This document shows positions 1 through 12,217 of a stretch of DNA of 64,000 nucleotides, piece after piece; position 1 is the stretch's first letter, and each line of letters starts with the position of its first letter. Origin of the DNA: Dryococelus australis (lineage: Eukaryota > Arthropoda > Insecta > Phasmatodea > Phasmatidae); contig CM057009.1 in assembly GCA_029891345.1 (NCBI GenBank), positions 311,650,166 through 311,714,165 of the forward strand. The letters are read 5' to 3'. The notes below the pieces were generated by a model. It searched no databases and had not been told where the DNA came from. It was given only the letters and a program-made list of their open reading frames with translations. The position numbers and the translations under genes were made by a program.

Positions 1-800
1 CCTTATGTAGAAAAGTGCACCAATCATTACATTCTTTAAGTCGCTTAAAAATACTACTGTCTGCTCGAATAAAAACAACTTTAGTCCAATCTCTATTAAT
101 GCCTATAATTGATTACTGCATGTTGTTTATAACAATCGAAGTGTAGGCCACGTAACACGAATGCAGAAACTTCAAAACACGTGCGTGAGGTTCATATTCA
201 ATTTTAAAACACGCGATACCAATAGCCCCTACCTAAGAAAACTATCTTGGCTTAAGCTAGATAGAAGAAGAACTACCCATACCCTATTCTTGCTTCATAA
301 AACACTAAAATCTTTCAGAGCTCGTTACATTTCCAAGCGGTTTTCCTAACTGAATGATCGCCACCCAGTAAATAAGCGCTCCATAGCCGACAATAGACTG
401 CTAATACCGCTACACAAGACCAAATTCTATTCGAGCTTCTTCACCAATGCCGCATCGAAGGCATGGAACAGCCTGCCGACTGAACACAGAAGTATTGAAA
501 GTTACACTAGATTTACTAGTACAGTAAATAAGTACTACCTTAGTCACCCCAGTGGATGAGGGGATGAAATTGACATTTCGTGAAGTGTTGTGCATGTGTG
601 GATGAGTGAGAAAGTAATTAAATTGTATCTTTGGTTTGTTCTGTACTAAGTTACACACATAAGTTTTAATATATAATTTTAATGTTTGAATTTCTAGCAA
701 GTGTAAGTGTATTACGTGATGGGTCCAGTGTAAGATAAGGCGACTATGCCTTAACAGCACCTTTAAGCCGTCATTATATAATTAAATAAATATTTTTTTT
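1..800 (+). pseudogene. LINE remnant: C-terminal part of non-LTR retrotransposon ORF plus 3' UTR
   Basis: The + strand encodes, over two frames, the region following the reverse transcriptase catalytic core of a non-LTR retrotransposon. A piece with DYC is followed by QKLQNTCVRFIFN at about 161, then a further in-frame stretch ending in a stop at 557-559. The same blocks recur at 2.9-4.0 kb and, on the other strand, at 5.0-6.3 kb, which supports the family call. A frameshift or stop near 349 separates the two parts. The 5' portion lies outside the window. The tail from 560 to about 800 is AT-rich and ends in AATAAATA-like sequence, as expected for a LINE 3' end. The clade (Jockey- or CR1-like) cannot be settled by eye. 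Confidence 0.8.
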
Positions 801-1582
801 GCAATAAAATAAATGATAATAGAAATTAGGCGACACAATAAATGGAATTTAATTTTTTATTTATATAATAATGTACATTAATAAATAAGTAAAGTTAAGG
901 AAGTTGTCCAGGAAAAGTAGCTGTAATGCGCATTTATATCGTGAATGGTTTGAACACGGAGCGACAACATATAACCCCTAGTTGATTAATAACAAAAGCG
1001 GTATATTTTATCTATAAATCCTGTAGTATTTTCAGGTTTTATGAAATTAATGGAAATTTCAAATTATGTTTTGCGGAAGTATCAGTTAGTGCATAATGAT
1101 AAAAATACAAACTTACGCACTGAAATTAATTAATCATACAAATAAATTATTTTCCATCAGTGTAATCATTTGAGCGGACATTTGCGAGTAATATGACAGT
1201 TATAATGCAGGCACTACTACACAACTTAGTTTTGGAGTTTCCAACGTGAAACGCAACAAAATACATGTCGCGAAATTTTGATTCGACGCACGTTTACAGC
1301 GTGCGTTTACGTGATGCATTGTAACATGGCCCCAGAAACGACCACGTTTTACGCACACGTGGAAGTGTCAAGTGATGCATATTGCGTGTAACGTGAAGTC
1401 GGTGAAATCGTGAATATTTACTCTGGTGAATTTGAACGATCCCAGAAACATGCTGCCTGGTAAAGGGGTGTTCAAAACCAATCCAACGTAAATGGCACGG
1501 TAAATGTATACCACTACATAAGAAATTCAAACAATCCACCCATAAACTAATAAAATTAATCTTCCAGTGCCTATAAATGTGA
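801..1582. other. AT-rich stretch, nothing recognised
   Basis: No coding similarity, tandem repeat or terminal inverted repeat was seen. The open frames here are short and lack a recognisable domain. Confidence 0.5.
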
Positions 1583-1814
1583 AGTGAAGGGCTTTGGGTT
1601 GTTCTTAACATTGGATTCTTGAGAGCCGTGAGGGTGGAGCGGTGTGTGAATGGAGCAGCGCAGGAATGCAAGAGCGGGAGAAACGGGAGATCCCCGAGGA
1701 TATCAATCGACCAGCAGCACGATCCCCATGCGCACAAATCCGGGAGCGACCCAGCCGGGAATCGACTTGGTGGGAAGTGAGTGCTCTACCTGCTGGGAAA
1801 ACGTGGCCCCACAG
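1583..1814 (-). mobile_element. tRNA-derived SINE, family A
   Basis: Read on the minus strand, this begins with a GTGGGGCCACG-type head and a decayed box A/box B (GTCGATTCCCGGC). It continues through the family body (an ATCGTGC-like block, then GGGGATCTCCCGTTT) to GGCTCTCAAGA...TTAAGA near the 3' end. The same order is found at 2,024, 15,110, 17,524 and 60,345. The RNA polymerase III promoter boxes are inferred from the tRNA-like head. There is no protein. Confidence 0.85.
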
Positions 1815-2023
1815 CTGAAAAAGTGGGTGCAAATAATCACTAAAGAAGATTTACCTAGACAAAACAGTATATGAGGGCAGGAAACCACGAAATATGTAAT
1901 TTATACGACAGTAACGATAAAAAAATTGGAAACGAACATTCAATACGCGGCTCATATGCGCAGGACGTGATGTAAAAATTAACTCTTATTTCCCTGTCAC
2001 ATCGTCAGATTTCTCCGTCAATG

Positions 2024-2310
2024 AGGCCACGGTAGCTGAGCGGTTAGCACACTCGCCTCCTACCAAGGGCGAGCCGGGTTCAATTCCCGGCCGTGTCACC
2101 GGATTTTCGCAAGTGGCAATCGTGCCGTGCGATGCCGTTGGTCGGCGGGTTTTCTCGGGGATCTCCCGTTTCCCCCACCACTTCATTCCGGCCCCACACC
2201 ATACTCACTTCAATCACCCTCATCGGCTCTCAAGACCCCGTTGTTAAGAGCCGCCCAAATCTCTTCACTCTCTTCTCCGTCAAACTGCTTCCAGTAAGTT
2301 TGGTCAAGTA
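2024..2310 (+). mobile_element. tRNA-derived SINE, family A, best-preserved copy
   Basis: The head has tRNA form: GGCCACGGTAGCTGAGCGG contains a box A-like TAGCTGAGCGG, and GGGTTCAATTCCCGG about 40 bp further on is a good box B. The body then has GATTTTCGCAAGTGGCAATC, CGGCGGGTTTTCTCGGGGA and TCTCAAGACCCCGTTGTTAA. It has no CCA end or complete cloverleaf and is followed by a long unrelated body, so it is a SINE and not a tRNA gene. It lies about 200 bp from the opposite-strand copy at 1,583-1,814. Confidence 0.9.
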
Positions 2311-2918
2311 AAGTTGGACAGCTATGACGTTATCGAAACTTTATAAACGCCAACATATTTGTCTGAGAAAGTTAGATGGCTTCAGTTTCCATCAAACACG
2401 TGAAGATTGGACCGGTTCTGAATTTTTTTTTTTATTTGACGGTCTCAGCCAATCAGAATTGTGCGTCAAGAAACTTTGAAATAACGAACGATTGCTGGAA
2501 ACGAAGTAGGTTTTAAAGATAATTAGTTTATGTAGAAGCTGTCCCGGCATCAATGATATTTTAAGGGAAGATTGCACATAATATTACGAACTCAGAGGCT
2601 TTGAATTCCATTGGGCAAGAAACATCTCTGATAAAATAAAATTGAATTTAGTAAAGAAGTGAAAATAAATTACGGCATTACTTACATTTCTTCCTGGAAT
2701 GGACTGCATGGAAAAACAAAATGAATGTCTCACTTTGAAAATAAATTTAAAAATAACAATTCAAAGAAGATTCTCTCAGTAAATAAATTTGTCAGTGTGA
2801 CACATTTTGAAACACATTCCAGATTATTGGATAAAATTGTTTGGTAGAAAATATTTAATGCCGTATTTTATCTTCAAATTTTATTGTAAAATATAGTTGA
2901 AGGCGAATATTTGAGAGT
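2311..2918. other. AT-rich stretch, nothing recognised
   Basis: Between the SINE and the LINE. The part nearest 2,918 may be decayed upstream LINE sequence, but no reverse transcriptase motif could be read in it. Confidence 0.4.
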
Positions 2919-4036
2919 GTGACAGGGGCTTCAGGCAGCTTGACATTAGCTGAGTTCATCAAAACTTTTGACTTTGTTGAAAATGATATAATCTTAGCTA
3001 AATTAAAAAGCTACTTCAAATTTTCTCTGAGTGCATGCAAATGGACTAAATCGTATTTATGTATCAGATATCGGTGTGTAATAATGAACAACGTAAAATC
3101 TTAATGGCATTCTGTTTTTAAAGCGGTGCCTCAAAGGTCTGTACTGGGCCCTCTGTTTATGTCACTATTTTAAGATGATCTTCCAGAATGTTTTTACGTG
3201 AAATATCATATTTATGCAGATAATCTGAAGATACACATATCTTCAACTCAAAATGAAATTTTAGCTACTTTTCATAAAATGAATTTGGATCTTGATGCGG
3301 CTAAAAAATTTGTCTTAAGCTAATGGTATACAAATTAATCCAGTAAAAGCCCAGTGTTTAATAATCGGCCCCACATCTCGTTACTGCTGCTGTGAAATTT
3401 CCTTTGCCTAATATTTTAATAAATGGGACGGTAATTAATTTATCTAGCAGTGATAAAAATCTGGGTGTCGTAATGGACGAAACACTATCCTGGGCTGCTC
3501 ACACAGCATATATTTGTAAAACCGTCTATAGAAACTGCATCCTATAAAGCAGTTTAAAAATCTTCTACCGGGGCGAATGAAGATACTGCACTAGTATTTC
3601 TATTATTGAGTATTGTGATGTAGTGTACAATGACCTTGCAGATCACTTCAATAATCGGTTGCAGAGGTTACAGAACACATGTGTACGTTTTGTACTTAAT
3701 CTTAAATCCAGAGACCATCTCAGTGTGTGGTATGATAAACTGCACTGGTTAAACTTGCATGCCAGAAGGAAACAGCACTCTTTACTGCTACTAAATAAAA
3801 TCCTGTGTGCTGATACTCCAGTATACTTGCGAAATCGTTTTAGCAACCTCTCCCGCGCTCAGGAATTTTCCATTCGCTCAAAATCCGACAGCAAACTTCT
3901 AATCCCGTTGCACCGAACAAATTATCTTTCAAAGTCTTTTAGCGTTTCAGCAGCTCGGAATTGGAATGGCCTGGGCCAGAACATACGCCGTGAGGGTTCT
4001 TACTATCTGTTCAATAAGAAGTTCGCGCAGTGCTAG
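2919..4036 (+). pseudogene. LINE reverse transcriptase remnant (non-LTR retrotransposon)
   Basis: Several + strand frames together give reverse transcriptase blocks in the right order. TFDFVENDIILAKL at about 2,965 corresponds to the first catalytic Asp region. AVPQRSVLGPLF at about 3,123-3,155 matches the conserved Q-G-S-V-L-G-P block with Gly changed to Arg. YADN at 3,213-3,224 stands where the catalytic YADD/FADD box belongs. A 137-residue open frame (3,623-4,036) then carries LQRLQNTCVRFVLNLKSRDH and SVSAARNWNGL near the C-terminus. Stops and frameshifts near 3,100, 3,170 and 3,320 break the frame. The copy lacks its endonuclease portion. The loss of the second Asp of the catalytic box would by itself abolish activity. 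Confidence 0.88.
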
Positions 4037-4070
4037 CTGTCACGCCGCCGTGACACGTGGAGTGGAGCAT

Positions 4071-4537
4071 TTCGAATGTATGTATGGTTGAATGTATGTA
4101 TGGTTGAATGTACGTATGGTCGAATGTATGTATGGTTGAATGTATGTATGGTTGAATGTATGTATGGTTGAATGTATGTATGGTTGAATGTACGCATGGT
4201 TGAATGTATGTATGGTTGAATGTATGTATGGTTGAATGTACGTATGGTTGAATGTACGTATGGTTGAATGTACGTATGGTTGAATGTATGTATGGTTGAA
4301 TGTATGTATGGTTGAATGTACGTATGGTCGAATGTATGTATGGTTGAATGTATGTATGGTTGAATGTATGTATGGTTGAATGTATGTATGGTTGAATGTA
4401 TGTATGGTCGAATGTACGTATGGTCGAATGTATGTATGGTTGAATGTATGTATGGTTGAATGTATGTATGGTTGAATGTATGTATGGTTGAATGTATGTA
4501 TGGTCGAATGTATGTATGGTTGAATGTATGTATGGTT
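4071..4537 (+). repeat. 16-bp minisatellite, about 29 copies
   Basis: The unit is TGAATGTATGTATGGT with C/T variants at two sites (TACG and TCGAA forms). The array starts 35 bp after the stop of the LINE ORF, so it lies in or replaces the LINE 3' UTR. Variant positions are nearly all TpG/CpG alternations. Confidence 0.97.
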
Positions 4538-4540
4538 GTG

Positions 4541-5044
4541 TGACTTATTTATCTAATGAGTGTAGATGTTTAAACGTTATACCAACTTAAGGCGTTCGTG
4601 TACTGGTTCTCATAACCGTTTGAGTTTGCCTCTATTATTAGGTATTTGAATGAATACGAACTCAATACTTGCAATTTTGTTGTTGTGAATGACTAGTGAT
4701 GTATTTATTCATTCTATTTACAGGGCTCTAGCTGTTTTGACATGTGCATTTATACATGTGGGCTAGTTGTGTACTTATGCCTTTATGTAATTGTATAATC
4801 TTGCTTCTATAAAGTGAATGCTATTGCATAATACCAGCCAGTTCGTAAACGTTTGCTGGACTTGTTTATAATCGTTTTAACTTAACGTAAATTTTAGTTC
4901 TTAAATGTCCATTTGCCTGTTTTGTATTAATTATATTTTTCATTAATGACTTGGAACAGTGGAACGGCCATTTTTTTTCCGTAGCGAATATCAATTTTTA
5001 AATATTATTAATTTTTTAAAATTTTGATAAGGCAGTGCAAACCT
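4541..5044. other. AT-rich, possible LINE 3' UTR, nothing else seen
   Basis: Follows the minisatellite and may be the rest of the LINE 3' end. No coding or structural signal was found. Confidence 0.35.
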
Positions 5045-6300
5045 TAAAAAATGTTTTTATTTTTTTATTTTTTATTTCGACTTTATGTATGCTGGCGAAG
5101 TTAAGGCTCCAATGCCTTCTCTTACACTTAACCAGGTAGGACTATGACATAATGTACACATACGTAAACATAAGGAGCAGGAAAAAGAAAGAAAGCAATA
5201 CTTAAATTAAGAAGAGGTGAGACAGAAATATGATAGCTCAAATAGATCAAACTCTAAAAATGACATGTGGTTTCTAATTACGCATGTATATTGAGCAGAG
5301 CAATATAAAAATGAAAGTTTAAAGCAATTAAAATTACAATTGGATAGTAATATGTGTCATAATCCACATTACCAATAATACATATAAAAGTACAGAACCT
5401 ACAAAGAACGTAAAAGGGAACAAGAAATTCAATCTCAAATCTTTTAAATAAATAAACAGATCCACAAAGCACTAACAGAGTAATGAAAATCGGATGCAGG
5501 AACTCCTTTTAATAAACTGACGAATCGACAGCAACAACTTACACATTAAAAATTTAATGTATAAATCAGCAGGTGTAGCTAGAGTATATAAATAGTTAGG
5601 GGGAAAAAGCAAATAAATTAATAATACTACGGAATAATGATGCATGTGCACGTGTGTGTGTGTGTGTGTGTAATTATAGGCGAATACTCTTAATGAACTG
5701 GGTAGCATTGCTTTTAAAATGTATTAATGTGAGTTTCAACAGGTAAATTATTTCATAAATAATTTGCATATACCTGGGTTTTGTGACCTGGGATATTTAA
5801 GTGAGATGTATTTTTAGCACGCGTGTTAAAATAAACTTGGTCGTCCCCCAAGGTTTTCAGCTGAGCACGTAAATATTATGGCGTTGTAATATAAGAGGAT
5901 AGTATTTTGTACGCTAGTGTGAGACTGTGGAGCTGACGTTCTTCGACTAGCCAAAAACAAATAAGTTTATGAAAGTTAGGAGGCAAGTGATCACGTGATT
6001 TTAGGATGAACAAAAATAGAATACAAGAATTTTGCATGCGTTGAAATTTAGCTGCCAAATCTTGCGCGATGTCTCAATAAGCCATGTCGCAATAATCAAA
6101 AATAGGGAACGTAAGATCCTGTATCTGTGCCAAGGTTAATTTGGCTTTAAATGGTAGAACATTCTTAAGCGTACCAAGGGTGTGTAGTACAGCGCATGAC
6201 CTAGGACAAATAGTGTTTATGTGACCCGACCACGAGAGTATCTCTTTGAAAACAACGCCTGGCTGTTTAAGAGAAGACAAGTATGCCTTTACTGCGCAGA
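5045..6300 (-). pseudogene. LINE remnant on the minus strand: RT C-terminal region and 3' UTR
   Basis: On the minus strand, 6,280-6,074 encodes a piece ending in FDYCDMAY, and 6,058-5,876 encodes FQRMQNSCILFLFILKSRDH, the same two blocks seen at 1-200 and 3,600-3,700. The reading frame is broken between them and ends early. The minus-strand 3' part runs through AT-rich sequence to GGAGCCTTAACTTCGCCAGC and an AATAAAAAATAAA-like tail near 5,050, which resembles the 3' end of the LINE at 1-800. A short (GT)n tract lies at about 5,648-5,670. Truncated and inactive. Confidence 0.78.
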
Positions 6301-6750
6301 ATAAGTAGATTTGTTATTATTATAAAATATGCATGGCCACGCCAGCCTTGAGCCAGCGCCACAGAGCGCTGTTTTGGAGAGGCCACAGTACCTTGTAACT
6401 CGCCCTTCGCACTAAGATCAGCGCTAGCTCGGCGGTGTCTTTGAGGTTTCCCTGAAAGTGCATGGCTCTGTAGGACTCAAGGGTCTGGTATCCTGTCTTT
6501 TGTTCCTCGAAAACTTTTTATAACGGTTGGCTTTCGCGCGCCCAGGGACCTAGCTAGCTCGACCTTGGGGACCGCTACCCCTCCGATATTGTCCTGCCGA
6601 CAGGAAGTTGGGGCAGGTCAACTTTCTCCTTGCCCTCCACGGGACCTACAGTCTAGCGGTGAATTTTTTTCCACGGGATTTTGTCCCACAAGGGAGATGG
6701 AAACAGTCCTTTGAATAACCGCCCTCATACTAAAACAAACACCCAAAATA
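6301..6750. other. GC-richer block of unknown origin
   Basis: Clearly higher GC than its surroundings (for example CCACGCCAGCCTTGAGCCAG and the stretch around 6,540-6,660), with no long open frame and no visible terminal repeats. It may be a 5' UTR or the internal part of a repeat. I do not recognise it. Confidence 0.4.
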
Positions 6751-6987
6751 TAGGGCGTTCACAGTAAAGTGAGCACTTTTTAAGGCCTCGACAACAGGAA
6801 TAATAGCAAATAAATGTGTTTTATTGTAACCCCAGAGGTTAACTTTTGAAAGTGGCGAAATTTATACACTGAATTTATTAGTTACATGCCAATTTTTATG
6901 CCGACAAGAAGCGGAAAGACAAAAATTTGCTAATAGCCAAAATTGAGAAGTGCCTTAGATAGTGTTCACTTTACCGTGAACAGCCTA
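6751..6987. mobile_element. TA-target MITE, copy 1 (237 bp)
   Basis: The left end TAGGGCGTTCACAGTAAAG and the right end CTTTACCGTGAACAGCCTA are inverted repeats of each other, and TA flanks both sides. The same ends occur at 24,054, 49,612 and 55,459. No ORF, so it is non-autonomous. TA target duplication suggests mobilisation by a Tc1/mariner-type transposase, which is inference. Confidence 0.9.
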
Positions 6988-7961
6988 TATGTAGGAGGTA
7001 AAGATGTACTCGATTCTGTACTAAGGCGTGACTAAGGTATATTCTACTCAGATTGGGAAGCACAATTCTTTCAGTTTGGCAACTAAAAGTTATGTCGCAT
7101 GTGTACTGTATTTTCTCTATTTTCTATGTCGAAAAACCAAATAAATAAAATAACCAATAAACAAATTATAAAATAAATCCGTAAATAAGTAAAATCTTTC
7201 TGTTTTGTTATTCACGTAGTTTATAAATTTGATTAAAAGTAGCCTGTTTGGAACACTGCGCACCAAGCGGCAAATATATTCCTTACGCCGAACTCTCCCA
7301 TAAGAAAATAAGAAAACTCGAATGAACCTTAGCATAACCAGTCAAGTGGTATGTACTCAAGGTCACCAATTATCGTCAGGTCTGCCACAACGGACACTTC
7401 AGACAACTCAACGCACTTCTGACCACAACCAAATGAACAACGAAATTTTTCGCAACAAAGATCAGTTTCGAACACTATGTGTGAACGTGCAAATAACAGT
7501 TTTATAAATCACTCAAACTTCCCTTCGAATACACACAACAACAAGATATAATTTGCAGTTGTAGTCATATTTCATTGATTTGAATTTCTGACTTAATCAG
7601 CTTTAAAATAGAAGACGCCAATGTACACTGGAAGAGAAGATACTGTATAGACATCTCGGTAAGCGAGCGCTAGTTCCGTGAACGCGCCCGTCGACGAATG
7701 CCATCTGTCGCCGTTGCGTTAGAGCATCAGTGTAAACGTACCTTCAATCGCGGATGTGGCAAATTACCGACACTGTGTTTACTAATATTCATTTCATTTT
7801 CGAAGTAGTCTGCGATATGGGATATATGACGTTCCATTAAATATACAGAAGGGATAATTCTTTGAGACCCAGGATACGGGAAATCCCTTTCAATACTGCA
7901 CAGTTGGCGACCCTAAAACGCTTAAGACACTTGAAATGTAGAATAAAATATTTATCATATG
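6988..7961. other. No feature recognised
   Basis: Mostly AT-rich. A short GC-richer patch lies near 7,660-7,760. No repeats or domains were seen. Confidence 0.4.
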
Positions 7962-8610
7962 TAGGGTTATCAGATGTCCTTTTTACACGGACCTCTCGTC
8001 TTTTTGAATCTATGTAAACTCTCTGTCTGGCTTTGAAAAAAAAGAAAAAAAATCTAAATGTCCTCTTTTCCAACAAAAGTGAAAGACAGTGAAGATGTAG
8101 GGTCTACTTTTTTGTGGGTTTTTTATACGTCGTTTAACATTTAGTCACTGTGACAAAGAACTGCCTGCAAAATTGCAAACATTTCGGAGAAATTGCATGA
8201 TTATTTGGCCTTCATCAACACGTTTATTTTTCTGGCCTTTTTATATGTATTAATTATGAAGTGTCTAATCAATGGCAAAAAATTACGACTATTTGCGAGG
8301 AAATAGAAACCTGTTAGGACGAATAAAATCGACACAGAAATACGATTGAAATGTGTTTGAACCCGAGCTGCGCGATAATGATCGACTGTCAACTAACAAA
8401 AAACAGCTACATGGAACCAAATTCACGATAAAGTTTTGCATGTACTATATTCCTAAATGACCTGCGACATGATAAACCAATGTTGTATATTTACATTGTA
8501 AAATTAGGCGCCCTCTTCCTTCGTGACATTTTCTTGCACGTGTCCTCTTTTTTTAATGCTAGTCACACGAACATGTCCTCTTTTTGAATATCACACATCT
8601 GGTAACCGTA
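7962..8610. mobile_element. hAT-like non-autonomous DNA transposon (649 bp)
   Basis: The left end TAGGGTTATCAGATGTCC and the reverse complement of the right end TACGGTTACCAGATGTGTG form imperfect terminal inverted repeats. The 8 bp before (ATCATATG) and after (ATCATACG) match at 7 of 8 positions, as expected for an 8-bp target duplication. 8-bp duplications and TAGGG-like ends are typical of the hAT superfamily. The interior has no transposase. Confidence 0.78.
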
Positions 8611-10600
8611 ATCATACGCATAATTTGACACCGCGTTTAAAATGTAAACAATTTGAACTCAACCGTAACACGTTGAAGCATTTATTCAAATTTTCATGTG
8701 ACGCACGCACATAAATACTAACCCAAATAAGTCACTGACATGTTGGCTCTTTTGTCTGGATTGGATAACAGAACAGCGTTGTGTCTCGATGGAGGAACTG
8801 AAATTTAGAAATGTTAACAGTCCACAAGTGAAATACTTCGTCAAAGAATCGTCAAACAGAAGGCCGGCGGAACCAAAACTGCAGAAATGTAAATATATTA
8901 TCAAAAAGTACAGTCAGTGGAAAGGAAACATATTTCTCCAGGACAGTCCAGAATGCAGAAACAAATATTCAGAAGTTCCCATTTAAGAAGTTTTCCTGTT
9001 TAATAATTTGAATAATTTTGCACCTTTCCTCTATGCACATGTGCAATTTGACACATTTAAGAAGTTTTCCTGGTTAATAAGCATAATTTTTTCAGTCCCT
9101 TCAAAAACGTTTACTTGTCTCAAACAGTGCAAAAAAAAATGTATTCCCTTTAATATGTCCCTTCACAATCTCGAAAAAAATTATAATTGCCATTCCTAGA
9201 CTGTCAAAACAGTCCGTGTATTCACAGGAATCTTTACGGAAATGCGCAGCTTACGTACGGAAACACCACCTGTAATCATGTAAAACGTAGCTGAGGCCCG
9301 TAAATACAAAATAGACCAAATAATAGCTTCAGACTATATATATATATAGTTGATTCACGATAACTTCGGCCTTTTATGAAGCCCTGCTAAATATCTACTT
9401 TCGGTTACTGATTACGTATCCTTCCGCTACACGTAAACATAAACACTGCCATGTGACGTCTACTTGTATAACTGTCAAATGCGTTGGTTGCTGTTCGAAG
9501 AATGCTGTCATATTTACTACGAATGTTCACAATTTAGGCCTAAAACAATATTTAGGTCGGCTTTATAACTATTTGTTACACACGATATAGCACGTTACAA
9601 ATAATACACATTAATATTTTGCCACGACAGTGTTTGTTACAACTGTAGCGGAAACAACAATAGTATTTAACATGTTGTTATTAACATGTGTTGGGTTATT
9701 TCGTTAAAAGGACGGTTTATTTGGAATAAAAATTAAAACGAAGGGACACAGTAAATTCAAGCACGTATTTGTTTGTAGCATCGACAAAGGTAAAAGATAG
9801 TGGTGAACATGCAAACATATAGGCCTGCCGTAAAGTTTATTCCGTTAATGTTTACATGCATTGGTACTTACTGGTTTGTAGGTTTATTGTATTATTTATT
9901 TAAATTTATCTGGTTGGGCTTAGTATTTCGAGGGGATCGTGGCAGACATTCGAATCACAGAAACGTACGCTCGTTACACAACCATGTTTCAAACGCCTAG
10001 CGCAAAGGCACAACGTTGTGATAAACAGACGTGAATTTCAATAAGTCAACTTCGTCATAACATCAGTTCATGGTTCAAACGTATACATTTTGCACATATT
10101 TGAAATTCACACACACACACCTGGCCTGCGTAACGATTACAACGCAGCCACCACGTCCTTTCAAACACAGCGATCACAACACAACACTTTTAACCCTGCA
10201 GTGGAAACACATTGTATCATAACATTGTAACTGGCTAGGATGTTTAACAAACACGAGTACGAACTTGACGCTTCGTTCAGAAACACGCCGTGTCATTGAC
10301 ACGTCGCCACATGACTGCCATTCGTAAGGCAATGGGTATAGTCACCCGCCGTATTGGGTTGGGTTGGGACAAACGCGTGCTTCTAGATTCTCCTTTCCAC
10401 ACCACGTCTGTCAACCTGCTGGCTTTGTAAGCACCGCGCCATCACATAACATATAATAGGTATTTAAACAATAAAATCTGGTTTCAGTTTTTAATTACAA
10501 TTTCAACCATAATTATTGTTGCTGTAATTAGTATAAAATGAGCTGAAATCAGAAATAACAAGATTTATACTTTTCCTGCCATACAGGTGGTACGAACTTC

Positions 10601-10602
<2 letters not shown>
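8611..10602. other. AT-rich stretch without recognisable feature
   Basis: Contains only short low-complexity tracts (a TA run near 9,340 and a CA run near 10,110) and a TTGGG triplet near 10,360. The open frames have no domain signature. Confidence 0.45.

Positions 10603-10657
<55 letters not shown>
10603..10657. repeat. (GA)n microsatellite
   Basis: An uninterrupted GA dinucleotide run of about 27 units. It produces artificial Ser-Leu frames on the minus strand. Confidence 0.99.
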
Positions 10658-10660
<3 letters not shown>

Positions 10661-11601
10661 CACACAATCCCCTTCGTTTAAACTTTTCTTTCGGACGAAA
10701 AAAAAATAGCATTGGTTTTGACGCTCGTCGCCAGCATCGGGAAATAAGAAGAATAACATTTATCTATGTCATAATAAACTGGCGAGAAGCTGAGATAAAG
10801 AACTGAAAACATACACAAACAGTTTGCAGATATGCTAATTGGAGTCCAAATTTATATCAGTTTTACCTACCTTTAGGTAAAGCAAAAGTATGTTTACTGA
10901 TGCCTGAAGAGTCGTTCATGTTCTACATAAGTATTTCGAATTTTAATATAGTACTTTTTATTAAATAAAAGTACATCACTTAAAAATAACAATTTTACTA
11001 ACTAAATGGCAAGAAACTACACTGCATTTCGTTCGTTTTTAGCATATTCATTGCAAGCTTCCTTGCAGGATAACAGATGGCAGCACGGTCTGTGTCGCCG
11101 GCGGCCGGCGTCACGACATCGCTCTGTTGTGAAGACGCAAATAATGCTCGTCGCTGTCGGACGCGAGGCACCGCATCGCGACGCTCTATTGTGAAAACAG
11201 CTTTAGTGATTCAGTAACACAGTTATCGAACGCACGCGAGATATTGTTTATTTGTGTTATTGTTGATACTAAATACAAATGAAACGTGTTTAGTTTGATG
11301 TTGACAGCTTGATCACAGTTAATTCGCCAAGCAACCGTCTCTCTTTCACAGTCTACACCAATGGAGCAAAAGCGTCGAAACCTTGCAGTACATCGTATTT
11401 TGCAATGTACAGAGCACGTTTATACCTTGGTTTTTTTTTTCTGCTCAATGTGTACAGTGAGGCACGTGTAGGAGAACTCCTCGAAACCTACTTCGTCGCA
11501 GTTACAGCCAAATGCATACACCTATGAACAGCCCCTTTAACGCATGTCTTACCTGCGGGTAAATTATTCGCAAACGGCCTTCTGGTATACGTCATAATTG
11601 A
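10658..11601. other. No gene; a short near-duplicated motif
   Basis: Around 11,090-11,195 a block of the type CGTCACGACATCGCTCTGTT is repeated in diverged form about 65 bp later (CACCGCATCGCGACGCTCTA). Nothing else was recognised. Confidence 0.4.
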
Positions 11602-11889
11602 TTGAGACCCGGAAATTCGCGGATTCATTTGAAGACAAGTTAACTTCAACCACGCCTGCGTGGGAGTATCTGCTTCTATTGGACCACAGTTCTTAGACAT
11701 GCCGAGGACCACGTCCAACCAATAACAAACGTGCCAAAAAATAATAATTATCTGATCACGTGATACATGGTTCGAGTTGGCGTTACACTAGAGCAACAGC
11801 CAATGGACATCTTAAAGAAGCTCGAATGCACAAAGGGTTGTGGAGTCTAGCTTGATGCAAAATTAATCCACGAAATTTCCGGGTCTCTA
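11602..11889. mobile_element. hAT-type MITE, family 2 (288 bp)
   Basis: The left TTGAGACCCGGAAATTCGCG and the reverse complement of the right end, TAGAGACCCGGAAATTTCG, are inverted repeats. The flanks ATAATTGA and ATAATTGG form an 8-bp duplication with one mismatch. Internal CCAATGG/ATTGG boxes are shared with the copy at 12,218. No ORF. Confidence 0.87.
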
Positions 11890-12217
11890 ATAATTGGTTC
11901 ATGTTATTGTAGCCGAACATATAGCTGTGACAACGAAACACATGTTGTGTTGACTTAAGTACAGCACGCATCATAAAGGTATTAGTTTGTAACACCTGAA
12001 GCCGTACATTAAAGAGGTTCTGAAAGGGTGAAATGTCAAAAAGTGCTCGTCGGATTTTCAAAATAATTGCGTCACTGAACTCGTCGCTTAATAAAATGTT
12101 ATGATATTGGGATAAATTAGTATTTTCATACTTGAAAATCCAAAGTTGATATCGATATCGCAGTAAATAATAACATATAGTAAAAGACACACAAGGTGTC
12201 TTATGACCCCCCATAGC
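11890..12217. other. Spacer between two hAT-type MITEs
   Basis: No recognisable content. The minus-strand frame covering it runs into the MITE and has no domain. Confidence 0.4.

Noticed and set aside
2024-2100. tRNA gene candidate
   Set aside because: Box A and box B are present, but the cloverleaf is not convincing, a long SINE body follows, and several similar copies occur.
10355-10380. Telomere-like TTGGG repeats
   Set aside because: Only three imperfect units. Not TTAGG and not an array.
10503-10759. Two Ser-Leu repeat ORFs on the minus strand
   Set aside because: Translation of a (GA)n microsatellite.
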